From: Pseudomonas muyukensis
GTDB taxonomy: Bacteria; Pseudomonadota; Gammaproteobacteria; Pseudomonadales; Pseudomonadaceae
Assembly (NCBI RefSeq): GCF_019139535.1
Contig: NZ_CP077073.1
Span: forward strand, 4,678,501 to 4,742,500
Direction of reading: 5' to 3'
Length of the DNA stretch: 64,000 nucleotides
Shown here: piece after piece, positions 16,874-26,178 of the stretch
Position numbering within the stretch: position 1 is the first letter of the stretch
Layout of the letters: each line of letters begins with the position of its first letter
The notes under the pieces: model-generated
Seen by the model: only the letters and a program-made list of their open reading frames with translations
The model's database searches: none
What the model was told of the DNA's origin: nothing
Made by a program: the position numbers and the translations under genes

Positions 16874-19800
16874 TTAGGCTTCCACCTGCCCCCACTGTTT
16901 GCTCAGTCGCTTGTCGGAAATCGGCACCTTGGTACCCAACTGCTGGGCAAACAACGACACCCGGTATTCCTCCAGCAGCCAGCGGTAAAGGGTCAACTGC
17001 TCATCGCGCTTGCCTTCCTGGGCATGCTTGTCGGCGCGGGCCTGGTACTGCGCCCAGCAATTGGCCAGTTCGCCGCTCCACACCCGGTCCTTCTGCACCT
17101 GCGAACCCAGTTTTTCCAGGCGCAGTTCCACCGCCTTGAGATAACGCGGCAGTTCCTTGAACCAGGCACTTGGTGTCTCGCGCACGAAGCCCGGGTACAC
17201 CAGGTTGGCCAATTGCTGCTTGATGTCGTTGAGCGCCACCGCCTGGGCCAGGTCGATCTTGCCCTTGAAGCGCTTTTGCAGGCCATGCCACAGCTTCAGC
17301 ACCTCCAGGGTCTGGCGGGCCAGGCGTTCGGCGTGCTCGGCCCAGTTGCCGCGCTTGCGCTCGGCCAGCGAGGCCAGGCCCGCGCCATCACGTGGCAGCG
17401 GGTCTTCGCCTTCCAGCACACAGCTGTCGAGGCTGGCCAGGAGAATATCCTCGACCAACGCCTCGACCCGGCCCAGTTCACGGTACAGCAGCCCCAGCTC
17501 GGTCAGCCCCGGCAGCTTGCCGCGCAGGAACTTGGCCGGCTCCGCCAACTGCTGCAGCAACAAGCGTTGCAAGGCGCGACGGTGCTGGAACTCGGCTTCG
17601 GCCTGGGTCGAGAAGCGCCCCTCGCGCACCGTGCCATTGTCCTCGACCAGTGCCGGGTAAACCGTCATCGACAACCCGGCGATCTTCTGCTGCGCGGTCT
17701 GCGCCACCTGCGCGAAGGCCTTGGCCTGCACCGGCTGCTCGGCCTTCTCGCTGCGCGGCAGGGCCAGCGCGGCCTGGCTGGCGGCGGCAAAGCGCGCGGT
17801 CAGCTCGGCCAGGTCGCGGCCTTCGCCGAGGAACTTGCCCTGGGCATCGACCACTTCGATGTTCATGCGCAGATGGCCCTCGACCAGCCCGGCCGCTTCC
17901 GCCCAGGCCTCGTCCGACACGCGCGCCCCGGTCATGCGCAACAATTCCTGGCCCAGGGCCTGCGGCAATGCCCCCTGGCCGAAGCTCATGCGCGCCAGCG
18001 CCGCCTTGACGAAATCCGGCACCGGCACGAAGTTCTTGCGCAGGGCCTTGGGCAGGTTACGCACCAGGGCAATGCACTTGGCCTCGAGCAAGCCTGGCAC
18101 CAGCCATTCCAGGCGCTCGCCCGGCAGGTTCGGCAACAGCGGCGCCGGCACCCGCACGGTCACGCCGTCACGCGGGTGGTTGGGCTCGAAGTGGTAGCTC
18201 AGCGACAGGCGCAGCTCACCCACCTGCAGGTGGTCTGGGTACTGCGCGGCGGTGACCTCGCTGGCCTCGCGGGCGAGCACGTCCTCCTCGCGCATGATCA
18301 GCAGGCTGGCGTCCTTCTGGCTGTTCATCCGGTACCAGCTGTCGAAGGTCGCGGTCTGGTGGATTTCTTCGGGCAGGCGCGCCTCATAGAAGGCGTACAG
18401 CGTCTCCTCGTCGGCAAGAATGTCGCGCCGACGGGCCTTGGCCTCCAGCTCGTCGAGCTGTTCGAGCAGGCGCTTGTTGGCCGCCAGGCACTTGGCCCGC
18501 GACTGGATTTCGCCGCCGACCAGGCCCTCGCGGATGAACAGCTCGCGCGAGGTGACCGGGTCGATCGGGCCGAAATGCACCGGGCGCCGGCCGACCAGGA
18601 TCAGCCCGTACAGGGTGATCTGCTCGTAGGCCACCACCTGGCCGCGTTTTTTCTCCCAGTGCGGCTCGAAGTGGTTCTTCTTGATCAGGTGGCTGGCCAG
18701 CGGTTCGATCCAGTCCGGCTCGATCTTGGCCACCACGCGCGCGTACAGCTTGGTGGTTTCCACCAGCTCCGCGGCCATCACCCACTGCGGTCGCTTGCGG
18801 CCGATGCCCGAGGACGGGTGAACCCAGAAACGCCGCTGACGCGCGCCCTGGTAGTCGCCCTCCTCGGTCTTCTGGCCGATCTGGCTGAGCAGGCCGCTGA
18901 GGATGGCCTTGTGCAGCGGCTGGTAGGTGCACGGTTCCTTGTTCACCGCCAACTGCAAGTCGCGGCAGATCAGCGCCAGCTGGCGATGGGCGTCGCGCCA
19001 CTCGCGCAGGCGCAGGTAGTTGAGGAAGTTCTTGCGGCACCAGTTGCGCAGCGGGTTGGCGGTCAGTGCCTGGCGCTGCTCCTCGAAACCACGCCACAAG
19101 TTGACCAGCGCGGCGAAGTCGGAATCGACGTCCTTCCACTGCGCATGGGCCTGGTCGGCGGCCTGCTGGCGCTCCGGCGGGCGCTCGCGCGGATCCTGCA
19201 CCGACAGCGCGCTGGCGACGATCAGTACTTCCTGCAGGCTGCCCTGGCGGGCGCCTTCGAGCAGCATGCGACCCAACCGCGGGTCGATCGGCAGGCGCGC
19301 CAGTTGGCGACCCAGCGGGGTCAGCTGGTTCTCGCGGTTGACCGCCGAGAGCTCCTGCAACAGGTTGAACCCGTCGCTGATGGCCTTGCCATCCGGCGGC
19401 TCGATGAACGGGAAGGCGTCGATCGCACCCAGGCGCAGGTGCAGCATCTGCAGGATCACCGCGGCCAGGTTGGTGCGCAGGATCTCCGGGTCGGTGAACG
19501 CCGGCCGACCGTTGAAATCGTCCTCGCTGTACAGGCGGATGCAGATGCCCGGCTCGACCCGGCCACAGCGGCCCTTGCGCTGGTTGGCGCTGGCCTGGGA
19601 CACCGCCTCGATGGGCAGGCGCTGGACCTTGGCGCGGTAGCTGTAGCGGCTGATGCGCGCGGTGCCGCTGTCGATCACGTAGCGAATGCCCGGCACGGTC
19701 AGCGAGGTTTCGGCGACGTTGGTCGCCAGCACCACGCGTCGGCCGCTGTGGGACTGGAAGATCCGCTGCTGCTCGGCCGGCGACAGCCGCGCATACAGCG

Positions 19801-20779
19801 GCAGGATCTCGGTGTGGCGCAGCTGCGCCTTGCGCAGGATCTCGGCGGCGTCGCGGATCTCGCGCTCGCCGGGCAGGAACACCAGCACATCGCCCGGGCC
19901 CTTGCCCTGGCTGCGTTCGTGCTGGGCGATCTCGTCGAGGCTGGCGAGGATCGCCTGGTCGACGGAAAGGTCCTCCTCGACCTGGTTGCCCTCCTCGTCG
20001 TGCTCGCTGGTCAGCGGCCGGTACCAGGTGTCCACCGGGTAGGTACGGCCGGACACCTCGATGATCGGCGCACCGTCGAAGTGCTGGGAGAAACGCTCCA
20101 GGTCGATGGTCGCCGAGGTGATGATCAGCTTCAGGTCCGGGCGACGGTGCAGCAGGGTCTTGAGGTAGCCGAGCAGGAAATCGATGTTCAGGCTGCGCTC
20201 GTGGGCTTCGTCGACGATGATCGTGTCGTAGCGCTCGAGAAAGCGGTCGTGTTGAGTTTCGGCCAGCAGGATACCGTCGGTCATCAGCTTGACCAAGGTG
20301 TTCGAATCGCTCTGGTCCTCGAAACGCACCTGATAGCCGACCAGCGCGCCCAGCGGCGTGCCCAGCTCTTCGGCGACCCGCGCCGCGACACTGCGCGCGG
20401 CGATCCGCCGGGGCTGGGTATGGGCGATCAGGCCATGACTGCCGCGGCCCAGCTCCAGGCAGATCTTCGGCAGCTGGGTGGTCTTGCCCGAACCGGTTTC
20501 GCCAGCGATCACCAGCACCTGGTGTTCGGCCAGGGCCTTCTTGATCTCGTCGCGCTTGGCGGCGATCGGCAAGCTGTCGTCGTAGCGGATGTGCGGCACG
20601 CTCTGCTGGCGCGCGGTCACCTGGGCGCAGGACGCCTGGACCCTCTCGACCCACTGTGCAAGCTTGCCCTCGTCGGGGCGCTTGCGCAGCTCGTGCAGTT
20701 GCCGACGCAATCGGTGACGGTCGGCGATCATGGCGTGGTCGAGGTTGTTCAGCAGTTGTTCGATGGCGTGGTCTGTCAT
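16874..20779 (-). CDS. hrpA: ATP-dependent RNA helicase HrpA
   Basis: A 1301-residue DEAH-box helicase from the ATG at 20779. Walker A GETGSGKT is at 93-100, DEAH at 190-193, SAT in LIITSATIDLERF, and the motif VI block QRKGRCGRVEPG follows; then winged-helix, OB-fold and the long HrpA-specific C-terminal region (DUF3418). Length and layout match E. coli HrpA (1300). HrpA unwinds structured mRNA and acts on ribosomes stalled by collisions. ATG codons 13 and 16 codons upstream would add a short tail; MTDHAIEQLL is preferred because it matches the family start, though no ribosome site is strong. The REP repeats at 16723 follow it. Confidence 0.95.
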   Translation of the reverse strand: MTDHAIEQLLNNLDHAMIADRHRLRRQLHELRKRPDEGKLAQWVERVQASCAQVTARQQSVPHIRYDDSLPIAAKRDEIKKALAEHQVLVIAGETGSGKTTQLPKICLELGRGSHGLIAHTQPRRIAARSVAARVAEELGTPLGALVGYQVRFEDQSDSNTLVKLMTDGILLAETQHDRFLERYDTIIVDEAHERSLNIDFLLGYLKTLLHRRPDLKLIITSATIDLERFSQHFDGAPIIEVSGRTYPVDTWYRPLTSEHDEEGNQVEEDLSVDQAILASLDEIAQHERSQGKGPGDVLVFLPGEREIRDAAEILRKAQLRHTEILPLYARLSPAEQQRIFQSHSGRRVVLATNVAETSLTVPGIRYVIDSGTARISRYSYRAKVQRLPIEAVSQASANQRKGRCGRVEPGICIRLYSEDDFNGRPAFTDPEILRTNLAAVILQMLHLRLGAIDAFPFIEPPDGKAISDGFNLLQELSAVNRENQLTPLGRQLARLPIDPRLGRMLLEGARQGSLQEVLIVASALSVQDPRERPPERQQAADQAHAQWKDVDSDFAALVNLWRGFEEQRQALTANPLRNWCRKNFLNYLRLREWRDAHRQLALICRDLQLAVNKEPCTYQPLHKAILSGLLSQIGQKTEEGDYQGARQRRFWVHPSSGIGRKRPQWVMAAELVETTKLYARVVAKIEPDWIEPLASHLIKKNHFEPHWEKKRGQVVAYEQITLYGLILVGRRPVHFGPIDPVTSRELFIREGLVGGEIQSRAKCLAANKRLLEQLDELEAKARRRDILADEETLYAFYEARLPEEIHQTATFDSWYRMNSQKDASLLIMREEDVLAREASEVTAAQYPDHLQVGELRLSLSYHFEPNHPRDGVTVRVPAPLLPNLPGERLEWLVPGLLEAKCIALVRNLPKALRKNFVPVPDFVKAALARMSFGQGALPQALGQELLRMTGARVSDEAWAEAAGLVEGHLRMNIEVVDAQGKFLGEGRDLAELTARFAAASQAALALPRSEKAEQPVQAKAFAQVAQTAQQKIAGLSMTVYPALVEDNGTVREGRFSTQAEAEFQHRRALQRLLLQQLAEPAKFLRGKLPGLTELGLLYRELGRVEALVEDILLASLDSCVLEGEDPLPRDGAGLASLAERKRGNWAEHAERLARQTLEVLKLWHGLQKRFKGKIDLAQAVALNDIKQQLANLVYPGFVRETPSAWFKELPRYLKAVELRLEKLGSQVQKDRVWSGELANCWAQYQARADKHAQEGKRDEQLTLYRWLLEEYRVSLFAQQLGTKVPISDKRLSKQWGQVEA

Positions 20780-20870
20780 GGGGCTTTTTAGTGATGCAGG
20801 TGAGGCCTGCTTTTTCATGATCGGCATTCGTAAGGGGTGGGATTGTCGCAGATTTGCCGGCCTGATGCTG

Positions 20871-20950
20871 CCTGTACCGGCCCTTTCGCCGGCAAGCCGG
20901 CTCCTACACCGACCCCACCCTGTAGGAGCCGGCTTGCCGGCGAACCCCCT
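20871..20950. repeat. REP-like inverted pair (family B) in the hrpA-puuA gap
   Basis: TTCGCCGGCAAGCCGGCTCCTACA and TGTAGGAGCCGGCTTGCCGGCGAA face each other (about 20885-20908 and 20930-20944), a nearly perfect inverted pair. The rest of the 20780-21279 gap must hold the promoters of hrpA and puuA; I see no convincing gene or terminator there. Confidence 0.7.
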
Positions 20951-21279
20951 CAGAATGTTTACCCAACCATGGAGTGAACGTCGCCATTCACTGCTTTAAT
21001 CAACGTTACGCACCGTGTGAGTATCCAGAGCATGCTCCCCGCCCCGATCATTGCCCGCCCGCTCTCCCGCCCTTCGCAAGCGAAGGCCAGGGTCCGTGCC
21101 GGCGAAAATCCGCTGGTGCACATCATCCTCGCCTTCTGGGCCTTGTGGCACTGCCGCCACGCGCGTCCACCGGACACTTCGCCCACGCACCCCTGACCCG
21201 ACCCGGCCTCATCGGCCGATTGTCTCAGCCTGACCGCTCGCCTGCGCGGCGGTCCTGCGTGTCCTAGAGCGAATCCACC

Positions 21280-22644
21280 ATGCACTTTGCCCCTGCCGAG
21301 CACGCCAGGCGTTTCCTGGCCGACAACCCTGATATCGACCTGATCGAACTGTTCATCCTCGACGCCAACGGCGTGCCCCGCGGCAAGCTGCTGCACCGCG
21401 AGGAACTGCTGGCGGTGTTCGAAAGCGGCCGCCCGCTACCCAGCACCATCCTCGGCCTGACCCTCAACGGCGACGATGTCGAAGACTCCGGCCTGGTCTG
21501 GGACGTCGGCGACATCGACTGCCGCGCCTACCCGCTGGATGGCAGCCTGGTGCGCCTGCCCTGGCGCCGGGTACCGACCGCCGCCGTACAGGTCAGCATG
21601 CACCCCAGCGAAGGCCTGCCGGCCAGCGTGGCGGATCCGCGCCATGTGCTGCTGAAGGTCATCGACGCGCTCAAGGCCGACGGCTACCACCCGGTAATGG
21701 CCTGCGAGCTGGAGTTCTACCTGCTCGACCAGCAGCGCGATGCCCAAGGTCGGCCACAGCCGGCGCTGGACAGCGACGGTGGACGACCGCGCGGGACCCA
21801 GGTATATGGCCTGCGCGAGCTGGAGCAGATCGAACCCTTCCTCGCCGACCTCTATGCCGCCTGCAAGGCCCAGGGCATTCCGGCGCGCACGGCGATCTCC
21901 GAGTACGCGCCCGGCCAGGTGGAGATCACCCTGGAGCACGGTGACGCGCTGCAGGCCATGGACCAGGCTGTGCGCTACAAGCGCCTGGTCAAGGGCATTG
22001 CCAATGCCCATGGCATGCAGGCCTGCTTCATGGCCAAGCCATTCGCCCAACTGGCCGGCACCGGCATGCATATGCACCTGAGCCTGGCCGATGCCGCCGG
22101 CAACAACCTGTTCGCCAGCCAGGACAGGGCCGGCACCCCGCTGCTGCGCCAGGCGGTAGCCGGCATGCTGCGCCACCTGCGCGAATCGCTGTTGCTGTTC
22201 TGCCCCAACGCCAACTCGTACCGCCGCTTCCAGGCCAACAGCTATGCACCACTGGCGCCGACCTGGGGCGTGGACAACCGCACCGTCAGCCTGCGGGTGC
22301 CCGGTGGCCCGGCGGCCAGTCGCCATGTCGAACACCGCATCTGCGGCGCCGACGCCAACCCCTACCTGGCCGCCGCCGCGCTCCTCGCCGCCGCGCACCA
22401 GGGCATCGGCGAACAGCTCGATCCCGGCGCGCCGGTCGAAGGCAACGGCTATGCCCAGGCCAGCGAGTTCCTGCCCAGCGACTGGCTGGCTGCCCTGCAG
22501 GCCCTGGAGCAATCGACCTGGGCCCGGGAGGCGCTGGGCGAGGCCTTCCTCGGTGTGTACCTGAAGGTCAAGCGCGCCGAGCACCGCCAGTTCATGGCCG
22601 AGGTCGGCGAACAGGACTGGCGCTGGTACCTGCACCAGGCCTGA
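21280..22644 (+). CDS. puuA: Glutamine-synthetase family enzyme, gamma-glutamylpolyamine synthetase
   Basis: A 454-residue glutamine-synthetase-fold protein. The N-terminal beta-grasp domain includes FILDANGVPRGKLL; the catalytic domain has MACELEFYLLD (metal-binding Glu), GQVEITLEHGDAL, the nucleotide loop GTGMHMHLSL, and ASRHVEHRICGADANPYLAAAALLAA. That last block and the length mark the PuuA/SpuI branch and not true GlnA. It joins glutamate to putrescine or a related amine using ATP. The next gene, 26 bases downstream, is a gamma-glutamylputrescine-oxidase-type enzyme, the following step, so the two form one operon. Confidence 0.88.
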   Translation: MHFAPAEHARRFLADNPDIDLIELFILDANGVPRGKLLHREELLAVFESGRPLPSTILGLTLNGDDVEDSGLVWDVGDIDCRAYPLDGSLVRLPWRRVPTAAVQVSMHPSEGLPASVADPRHVLLKVIDALKADGYHPVMACELEFYLLDQQRDAQGRPQPALDSDGGRPRGTQVYGLRELEQIEPFLADLYAACKAQGIPARTAISEYAPGQVEITLEHGDALQAMDQAVRYKRLVKGIANAHGMQACFMAKPFAQLAGTGMHMHLSLADAAGNNLFASQDRAGTPLLRQAVAGMLRHLRESLLLFCPNANSYRRFQANSYAPLAPTWGVDNRTVSLRVPGGPAASRHVEHRICGADANPYLAAAALLAAAHQGIGEQLDPGAPVEGNGYAQASEFLPSDWLAALQALEQSTWAREALGEAFLGVYLKVKRAEHRQFMAEVGEQDWRWYLHQA

Positions 22645-22670
22645 ACCCCGAATCACGACAAGGAACACCC

Positions 22671-23978
22671 ATGAACGCAGCAGTGAACAAAGGGCCGGCC
22701 CAGCGCGCGCCTTCCTACTACAGCGCCTCCCTCAACGACACCACCGAATACCCCACCCTCAAGGGCACGGTGCAGGTGGACGTGGCAATCATCGGCGGCG
22801 GTTTTACCGGCGTGGCCACTGCGGTGGAGCTGGCCGAGCGCGGCCTGAAGGTGGCCATCGTCGAGACCAACCGCATCGGCTGGGGCGCCAGCGGGCGCAA
22901 CGGTGGCCAGGTCACCGGCAGCCTGTCGGGCGACGAGGCCATGCGCACGCAGATGCGCGACCGCCTGGGCGCCGAGGTGGACGACTTCATCTGGCACCTG
23001 CGCTGGCGCGGCCACCAGATCATCGAGCAGCGCGTCGAGCGCTACGGTATCCAGTGCGACCTCAAGCACGGCCACCTGCACGCGGCGATGAAACCGTCGC
23101 ACATGACCGAACTGCGCGCCTTCGAGGCCGAAGCCCAGCGCCGCGGCATGGGCGAGCTGGTGCAGTTGCTCGACCGCGACGCCATGCAGCAGCACCTGCA
23201 CAGCCCGCTGTACCTGGGCGCGTTGAAGAACCGCCGCAACCTGCACCTGCACCCGCTCAACCTGTGCCTGGGCGAGGCCCGCGCCGCCCATGACCTCGGC
23301 GCGCTGGTGTTCGAGAATTCCGAAGTGCTGGAGATCGTCCATGGCCCGCGCCCGGCGGTGGTCACCGCCCAGGGGCGGATCGAGGCGCGCCAGGTGATGC
23401 TGGCCGGCGACGTCTACCACAAGCTGGAAAAGCGCCAGCTCAAGGGCAAGATCTTCCCGGCCATGGGCGGCATCGTCACCACCGCGCCGCTGGGCGAGCT
23501 GGCCGAACAGATCAACCCACAGGACCTGGCGGTGTACGACTGCCGTTTCGTCCTCGACTACTACCGCCTGACCGCCGACAAGCGCCTGCTGTTCGGCGGC
23601 GGTGCCAACTACTCCGGGCGCGACTCGCGGGACATCGAAGGCGAACTGCGCCCGTGCATCGAACGCACCTTCCCGGTGCTCAAGGGCGTGCCGATCGAGT
23701 TCCAGTGGAGCTGCGCCATGGGCATCGTGGTCAACCGCATTCCGCAACTGGGCAAGCTGTCGGACAACGTCTGGTACTGCCAGGGGTATTCCGGGCATGG
23801 CATCGCCACCAGCCATATCATGGGCGAGATCATGGCCGAGGCGTTGACCGGTACGCTGGAGAAGTTCGACACCTTCGCGGCGTGCAAGCACATCAAGGTG
23901 CCGATGGGGGACTTGCTGGGCAACCCGCTGCTGGCGGCGGGGATGTGGTACTACCAGATGCTCGAGAAATTGCGCTGA
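22671..23978 (+). CDS. puuB: FAD-dependent oxidase, gamma-glutamylputrescine oxidase type
   Basis: A 435-residue DAO-family flavoprotein. The dinucleotide-binding motif VDVAIIGGGFTGVATAVELAERG begins near residue 37, followed by GWGASGRNGGQVTGSLSGDE, the family's characteristic FAD contact. Near the C-terminus VWYCQGYSGHGIATSHIMGE closes the FAD site. It oxidises gamma-glutamyl-putrescine to the aldehyde, releasing hydrogen peroxide and ammonia. AAGGA lies before the ATG. It is cotranscribed with puuA; no aldehyde dehydrogenase (PuuC) or hydrolase (PuuD) of the pathway is in the window, so those must be elsewhere. REP-like repeats follow. Confidence 0.88.
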   Translation: MNAAVNKGPAQRAPSYYSASLNDTTEYPTLKGTVQVDVAIIGGGFTGVATAVELAERGLKVAIVETNRIGWGASGRNGGQVTGSLSGDEAMRTQMRDRLGAEVDDFIWHLRWRGHQIIEQRVERYGIQCDLKHGHLHAAMKPSHMTELRAFEAEAQRRGMGELVQLLDRDAMQQHLHSPLYLGALKNRRNLHLHPLNLCLGEARAAHDLGALVFENSEVLEIVHGPRPAVVTAQGRIEARQVMLAGDVYHKLEKRQLKGKIFPAMGGIVTTAPLGELAEQINPQDLAVYDCRFVLDYYRLTADKRLLFGGGANYSGRDSRDIEGELRPCIERTFPVLKGVPIEFQWSCAMGIVVNRIPQLGKLSDNVWYCQGYSGHGIATSHIMGEIMAEALTGTLEKFDTFAACKHIKVPMGDLLGNPLLAAGMWYYQMLEKLR

Positions 23979-24000
23979 GTCTTAACCCTACACAACCTCG

Positions 24001-24118
24001 CTGTGGGAGCGGCCTTGCGTCGCGAAAGGGGTGCGAAGCACCCCCATCGATTGACGCGTTATCGCTGATATCCTGTGGCCGCTTCGCGACCCTTTCGCGA
24101 CGCAAGGCCACTCCCATA
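24001..24118. repeat. REP-like inverted pair between puuB and fadD
   Basis: CTGTGGGAGCGGCCTTGCGTCGCGAAAGGG (24001-24030) and CCCTTTCGCGACGCAAGGCCACTCCCA (24090-24116) form an inverted pair. Internal GGTGCGAAGCACC (24030-24042) makes a small extra hairpin. It lies between two convergent genes and may help termination. Confidence 0.7.
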
Positions 24119-24138
24119 CCGATCGCGCAGGCTGCGGA

Positions 24139-25836
24139 TCAGGCGATCTTCTTCAGGCCCTGCTTCTTCAGCTCTTCGTCACGCAGTTCGCGACGCAGGA
24201 TCTTGCCGACGTTGGTGGTCGGCAGGGCATCGCGGAACTCGATGGCCTTCGGCACCTTGTAGCCGGTGACGTTGGCGCGCATGTGCTCCATCACCTGCTC
24301 CTTGGTCAGGGTCATGCCCGGCTTGACCACGATGAACACCTTGATCACCTCGCCCGATTTCTCGTCGGGAATACCGATGGCCGCGCACTGCAGCACGCCC
24401 GGCAGGGCCGCGAGCACGTCTTCGAGCTCGTTGGGGTACACGTTGAAGCCCGAGACCAGGATCATGTCCTTCTTGCGGTCGACGATGCGCATGTAGCCGT
24501 CCGGCTGGATCAAGGCGATATCGCCGGTCTTCAGCCAACCCTCGCTGTCGATGATCTCGGCGGTCGCTTCATCACGCTGCCAATAACCCTTCATCACCTG
24601 CGGGCCCTTCACGCACAGCTCACCGACCTCGCCCAGGGGCAGTTCCTGGCCGTTGTCGTCGATGACCTTGCACAGGGTGGACGGCACCGGAATGCCGATG
24701 GTGCCGACCTGGTTGGCCTCGCTCGGGTTCACCGCCGCCACCGGGCTGGTCTCGGTCATGCCGTAGCCTTCGCAGATGGCGCAGCCGGTGACGGCCTTCC
24801 AACGCTCGGCCACGCTCAACTGCAGGGCCATGCCGCCGGACAGGGTGATCTTCAGCGAGGAGAAGTCGAGGTTGCGGAACCCTTCGTTGTTGCACAAGGC
24901 GACGAACAGGGTGTTCAGGCCGACAAAGCCGCTGAACTTCCACTTGCCCAGTTCCTTGACCATGGCCGGCAAGTCGCGCGGGTTGCTGATCAGCACGTTG
25001 TGGTTGCCGATCAGCATCATGGCCATGCAATGGAAGGTGAAGGCATAGATGTGGTACAGCGGCAGCGGGGTGATCAGGATCTCGCAACCTTCGTGCAGGT
25101 TGGCCCCCATCAACGCGCGGCACTGCAGCATGTTGGCCACCAGGTTGCGGTGGGTCAGCATGGCGCCCTTGGCCACCCCGGTGGTGCCGCCGGTGTACTG
25201 CAGCACGGCAACATCGTTGGGCTGCGGATTGGCCTCGGTGACCGCCCCGCCCTTGCCCAGCGCCAGCGCGTCGTTGAAACGCACGGCCTGCGGCAGGTTG
25301 TAGGCCGGGACCATTTTCTTCACGTACTTGATCACGCTGTTGATCAACAGGCGCTTGAGTGGTGGCAACAGGTCGGCCACTTCGGTGACAATGACGTGTT
25401 TGACCTGGGTCTTGGGCACGACCTTTTCCGCCAGGTGCGCCATGTTGGCCAGGCACACCAGGGCCTTGGCCCCGGAGTCGTTGAACTGGTGCTCAAGCTC
25501 GCGGGCGGTGTACAGCGGATTGGTGTTGACCACGATCAGCCCGGCACGCATGGCGCCGAACACGGCGACCGGGTACTGCAGGACGTTGGGCAGTTGCACG
25601 GCGATGCGATCGCCAGGCTTGAGGTCGGTGTGCTGTTGCAGCCAGGCGGCGAAGGCGCCGGACAGGGCATACAGCTCGCCGTAGGTGATGGTCTTGCCCA
25701 GGTTGCTAAAGGCCGGTTTGTCGGCAAAGCGTTGGCAGGATTGCTTGAGCACCGCCTGGATATTGGGGAATTCGTCAGGATTGATTTCCGCCGTAATTCC
25801 GGCTGGGTACTTATCCTTCCAAAAATGTTCGATCAT
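24139..25836 (-). CDS. fadD: Long-chain fatty-acid-CoA ligase (FadD, first copy)
   Basis: A 565-residue acyl-CoA synthetase of the ANL family. The phosphate-binding loop YTGGTTGVAKGAMLTH is near residues 212-227, GYGMTETSP is the adenine/acyl motif near 360, and the hinge block WLKTGDIALIQPDGYMRIVDRKKDMILVSG precedes a C-terminal domain ending with the catalytic lysine region TTNVGKILRRELRDEE. It activates long-chain fatty acids with ATP and CoA, drawing them in at the inner membrane. AAGGAGC lies ahead of the ATG at 25836. A second fadD lies 342 bases upstream on the same strand. The two share operon-like order but a regulatory gap lies between. Confidence 0.94.
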   Translation of the reverse strand: MIEHFWKDKYPAGITAEINPDEFPNIQAVLKQSCQRFADKPAFSNLGKTITYGELYALSGAFAAWLQQHTDLKPGDRIAVQLPNVLQYPVAVFGAMRAGLIVVNTNPLYTARELEHQFNDSGAKALVCLANMAHLAEKVVPKTQVKHVIVTEVADLLPPLKRLLINSVIKYVKKMVPAYNLPQAVRFNDALALGKGGAVTEANPQPNDVAVLQYTGGTTGVAKGAMLTHRNLVANMLQCRALMGANLHEGCEILITPLPLYHIYAFTFHCMAMMLIGNHNVLISNPRDLPAMVKELGKWKFSGFVGLNTLFVALCNNEGFRNLDFSSLKITLSGGMALQLSVAERWKAVTGCAICEGYGMTETSPVAAVNPSEANQVGTIGIPVPSTLCKVIDDNGQELPLGEVGELCVKGPQVMKGYWQRDEATAEIIDSEGWLKTGDIALIQPDGYMRIVDRKKDMILVSGFNVYPNELEDVLAALPGVLQCAAIGIPDEKSGEVIKVFIVVKPGMTLTKEQVMEHMRANVTGYKVPKAIEFRDALPTTNVGKILRRELRDEELKKQGLKKIA

Positions 25837-25904
25837 GGAAGCCCGCTCCTTCAGCAACAGCGAATTCGGTACGCGTCGATGCGCTTATTATTGATATGGG
25901 ATGA

Positions 25905-26030
25905 CGGTTCATTGCAAACCGGATCATCTGAAAGCGCGCCGAGAGTAACAGCTTTGCCAGGGGTCGCCTAGAGGCCAAAGCGGCCCGCACGGTCACAAAA
26001 ATGACTCAAAGAAATTTCCAGGTCATTTTT
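25905..26030 (-). promoter_or_regulatory. Regulatory region ahead of the first fadD, with two inverted repeats
   Basis: CGGTT-CATTGCA-AACCG (25905-25921) contains TTGCAA on the minus strand as a possible -35. Farther out AAAAATGAC (25997-26005) and GTCATTTTT (26022-26030) form a 9-base AT-rich inverted repeat with the palindrome GAAATTTC inside its loop. This gap (25837-26178) has no gene. A fatty-acid-responsive repressor is expected at such a promoter, but the sites do not give a clear match to a known one. Confidence 0.35.
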
Positions 26031-26097
26031 AGAGTAATTGTACAAAATGTCGCGAATTCGCCTGAAAACCTTGAACTAGAGCCATCTGCTTTAACTA

Positions 26098-26149
26098 TGG
26101 GAGCGGGCTTGCCGGGCGATACGTCCTGCGCACCGCAAGCCCGCTCCCA
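26098..26149. repeat. 15-bp perfect hairpin after the second fadD
   Basis: TGGGAGCGGGCTTGC (26098-26112) pairs exactly with GCAAGCCCGCTCCCA (26135-26149) over a 22-base loop. It starts 30 bases after the stop of the second fadD and has no T-tract; it looks REP-like but could act as a transcript 3' end. Confidence 0.6.
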
Positions 26150-26178
26150 CAACACAAGTGCTCATCGGCCTTGCGGCC

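Noticed and set aside
16811..20791. 1326-codon open frame on the plus strand
   Set aside because: It is exactly antisense to hrpA, whose helicase motifs are all intact. It has no credible domain and no ribosome site.
20974..21267. Possible 97-residue gene upstream of puuA
   Set aside because: Rich in Pro, His and Arg with no hydrophobic core, no good ribosome site, and it spans what should be the puuA promoter.
26098..26149. Hairpin as a Rho-independent terminator of the second fadD
   Set aside because: The 15-bp stem is perfect, but no T-tract follows on either strand and the sequence is of REP type, so it is listed as a repeat.
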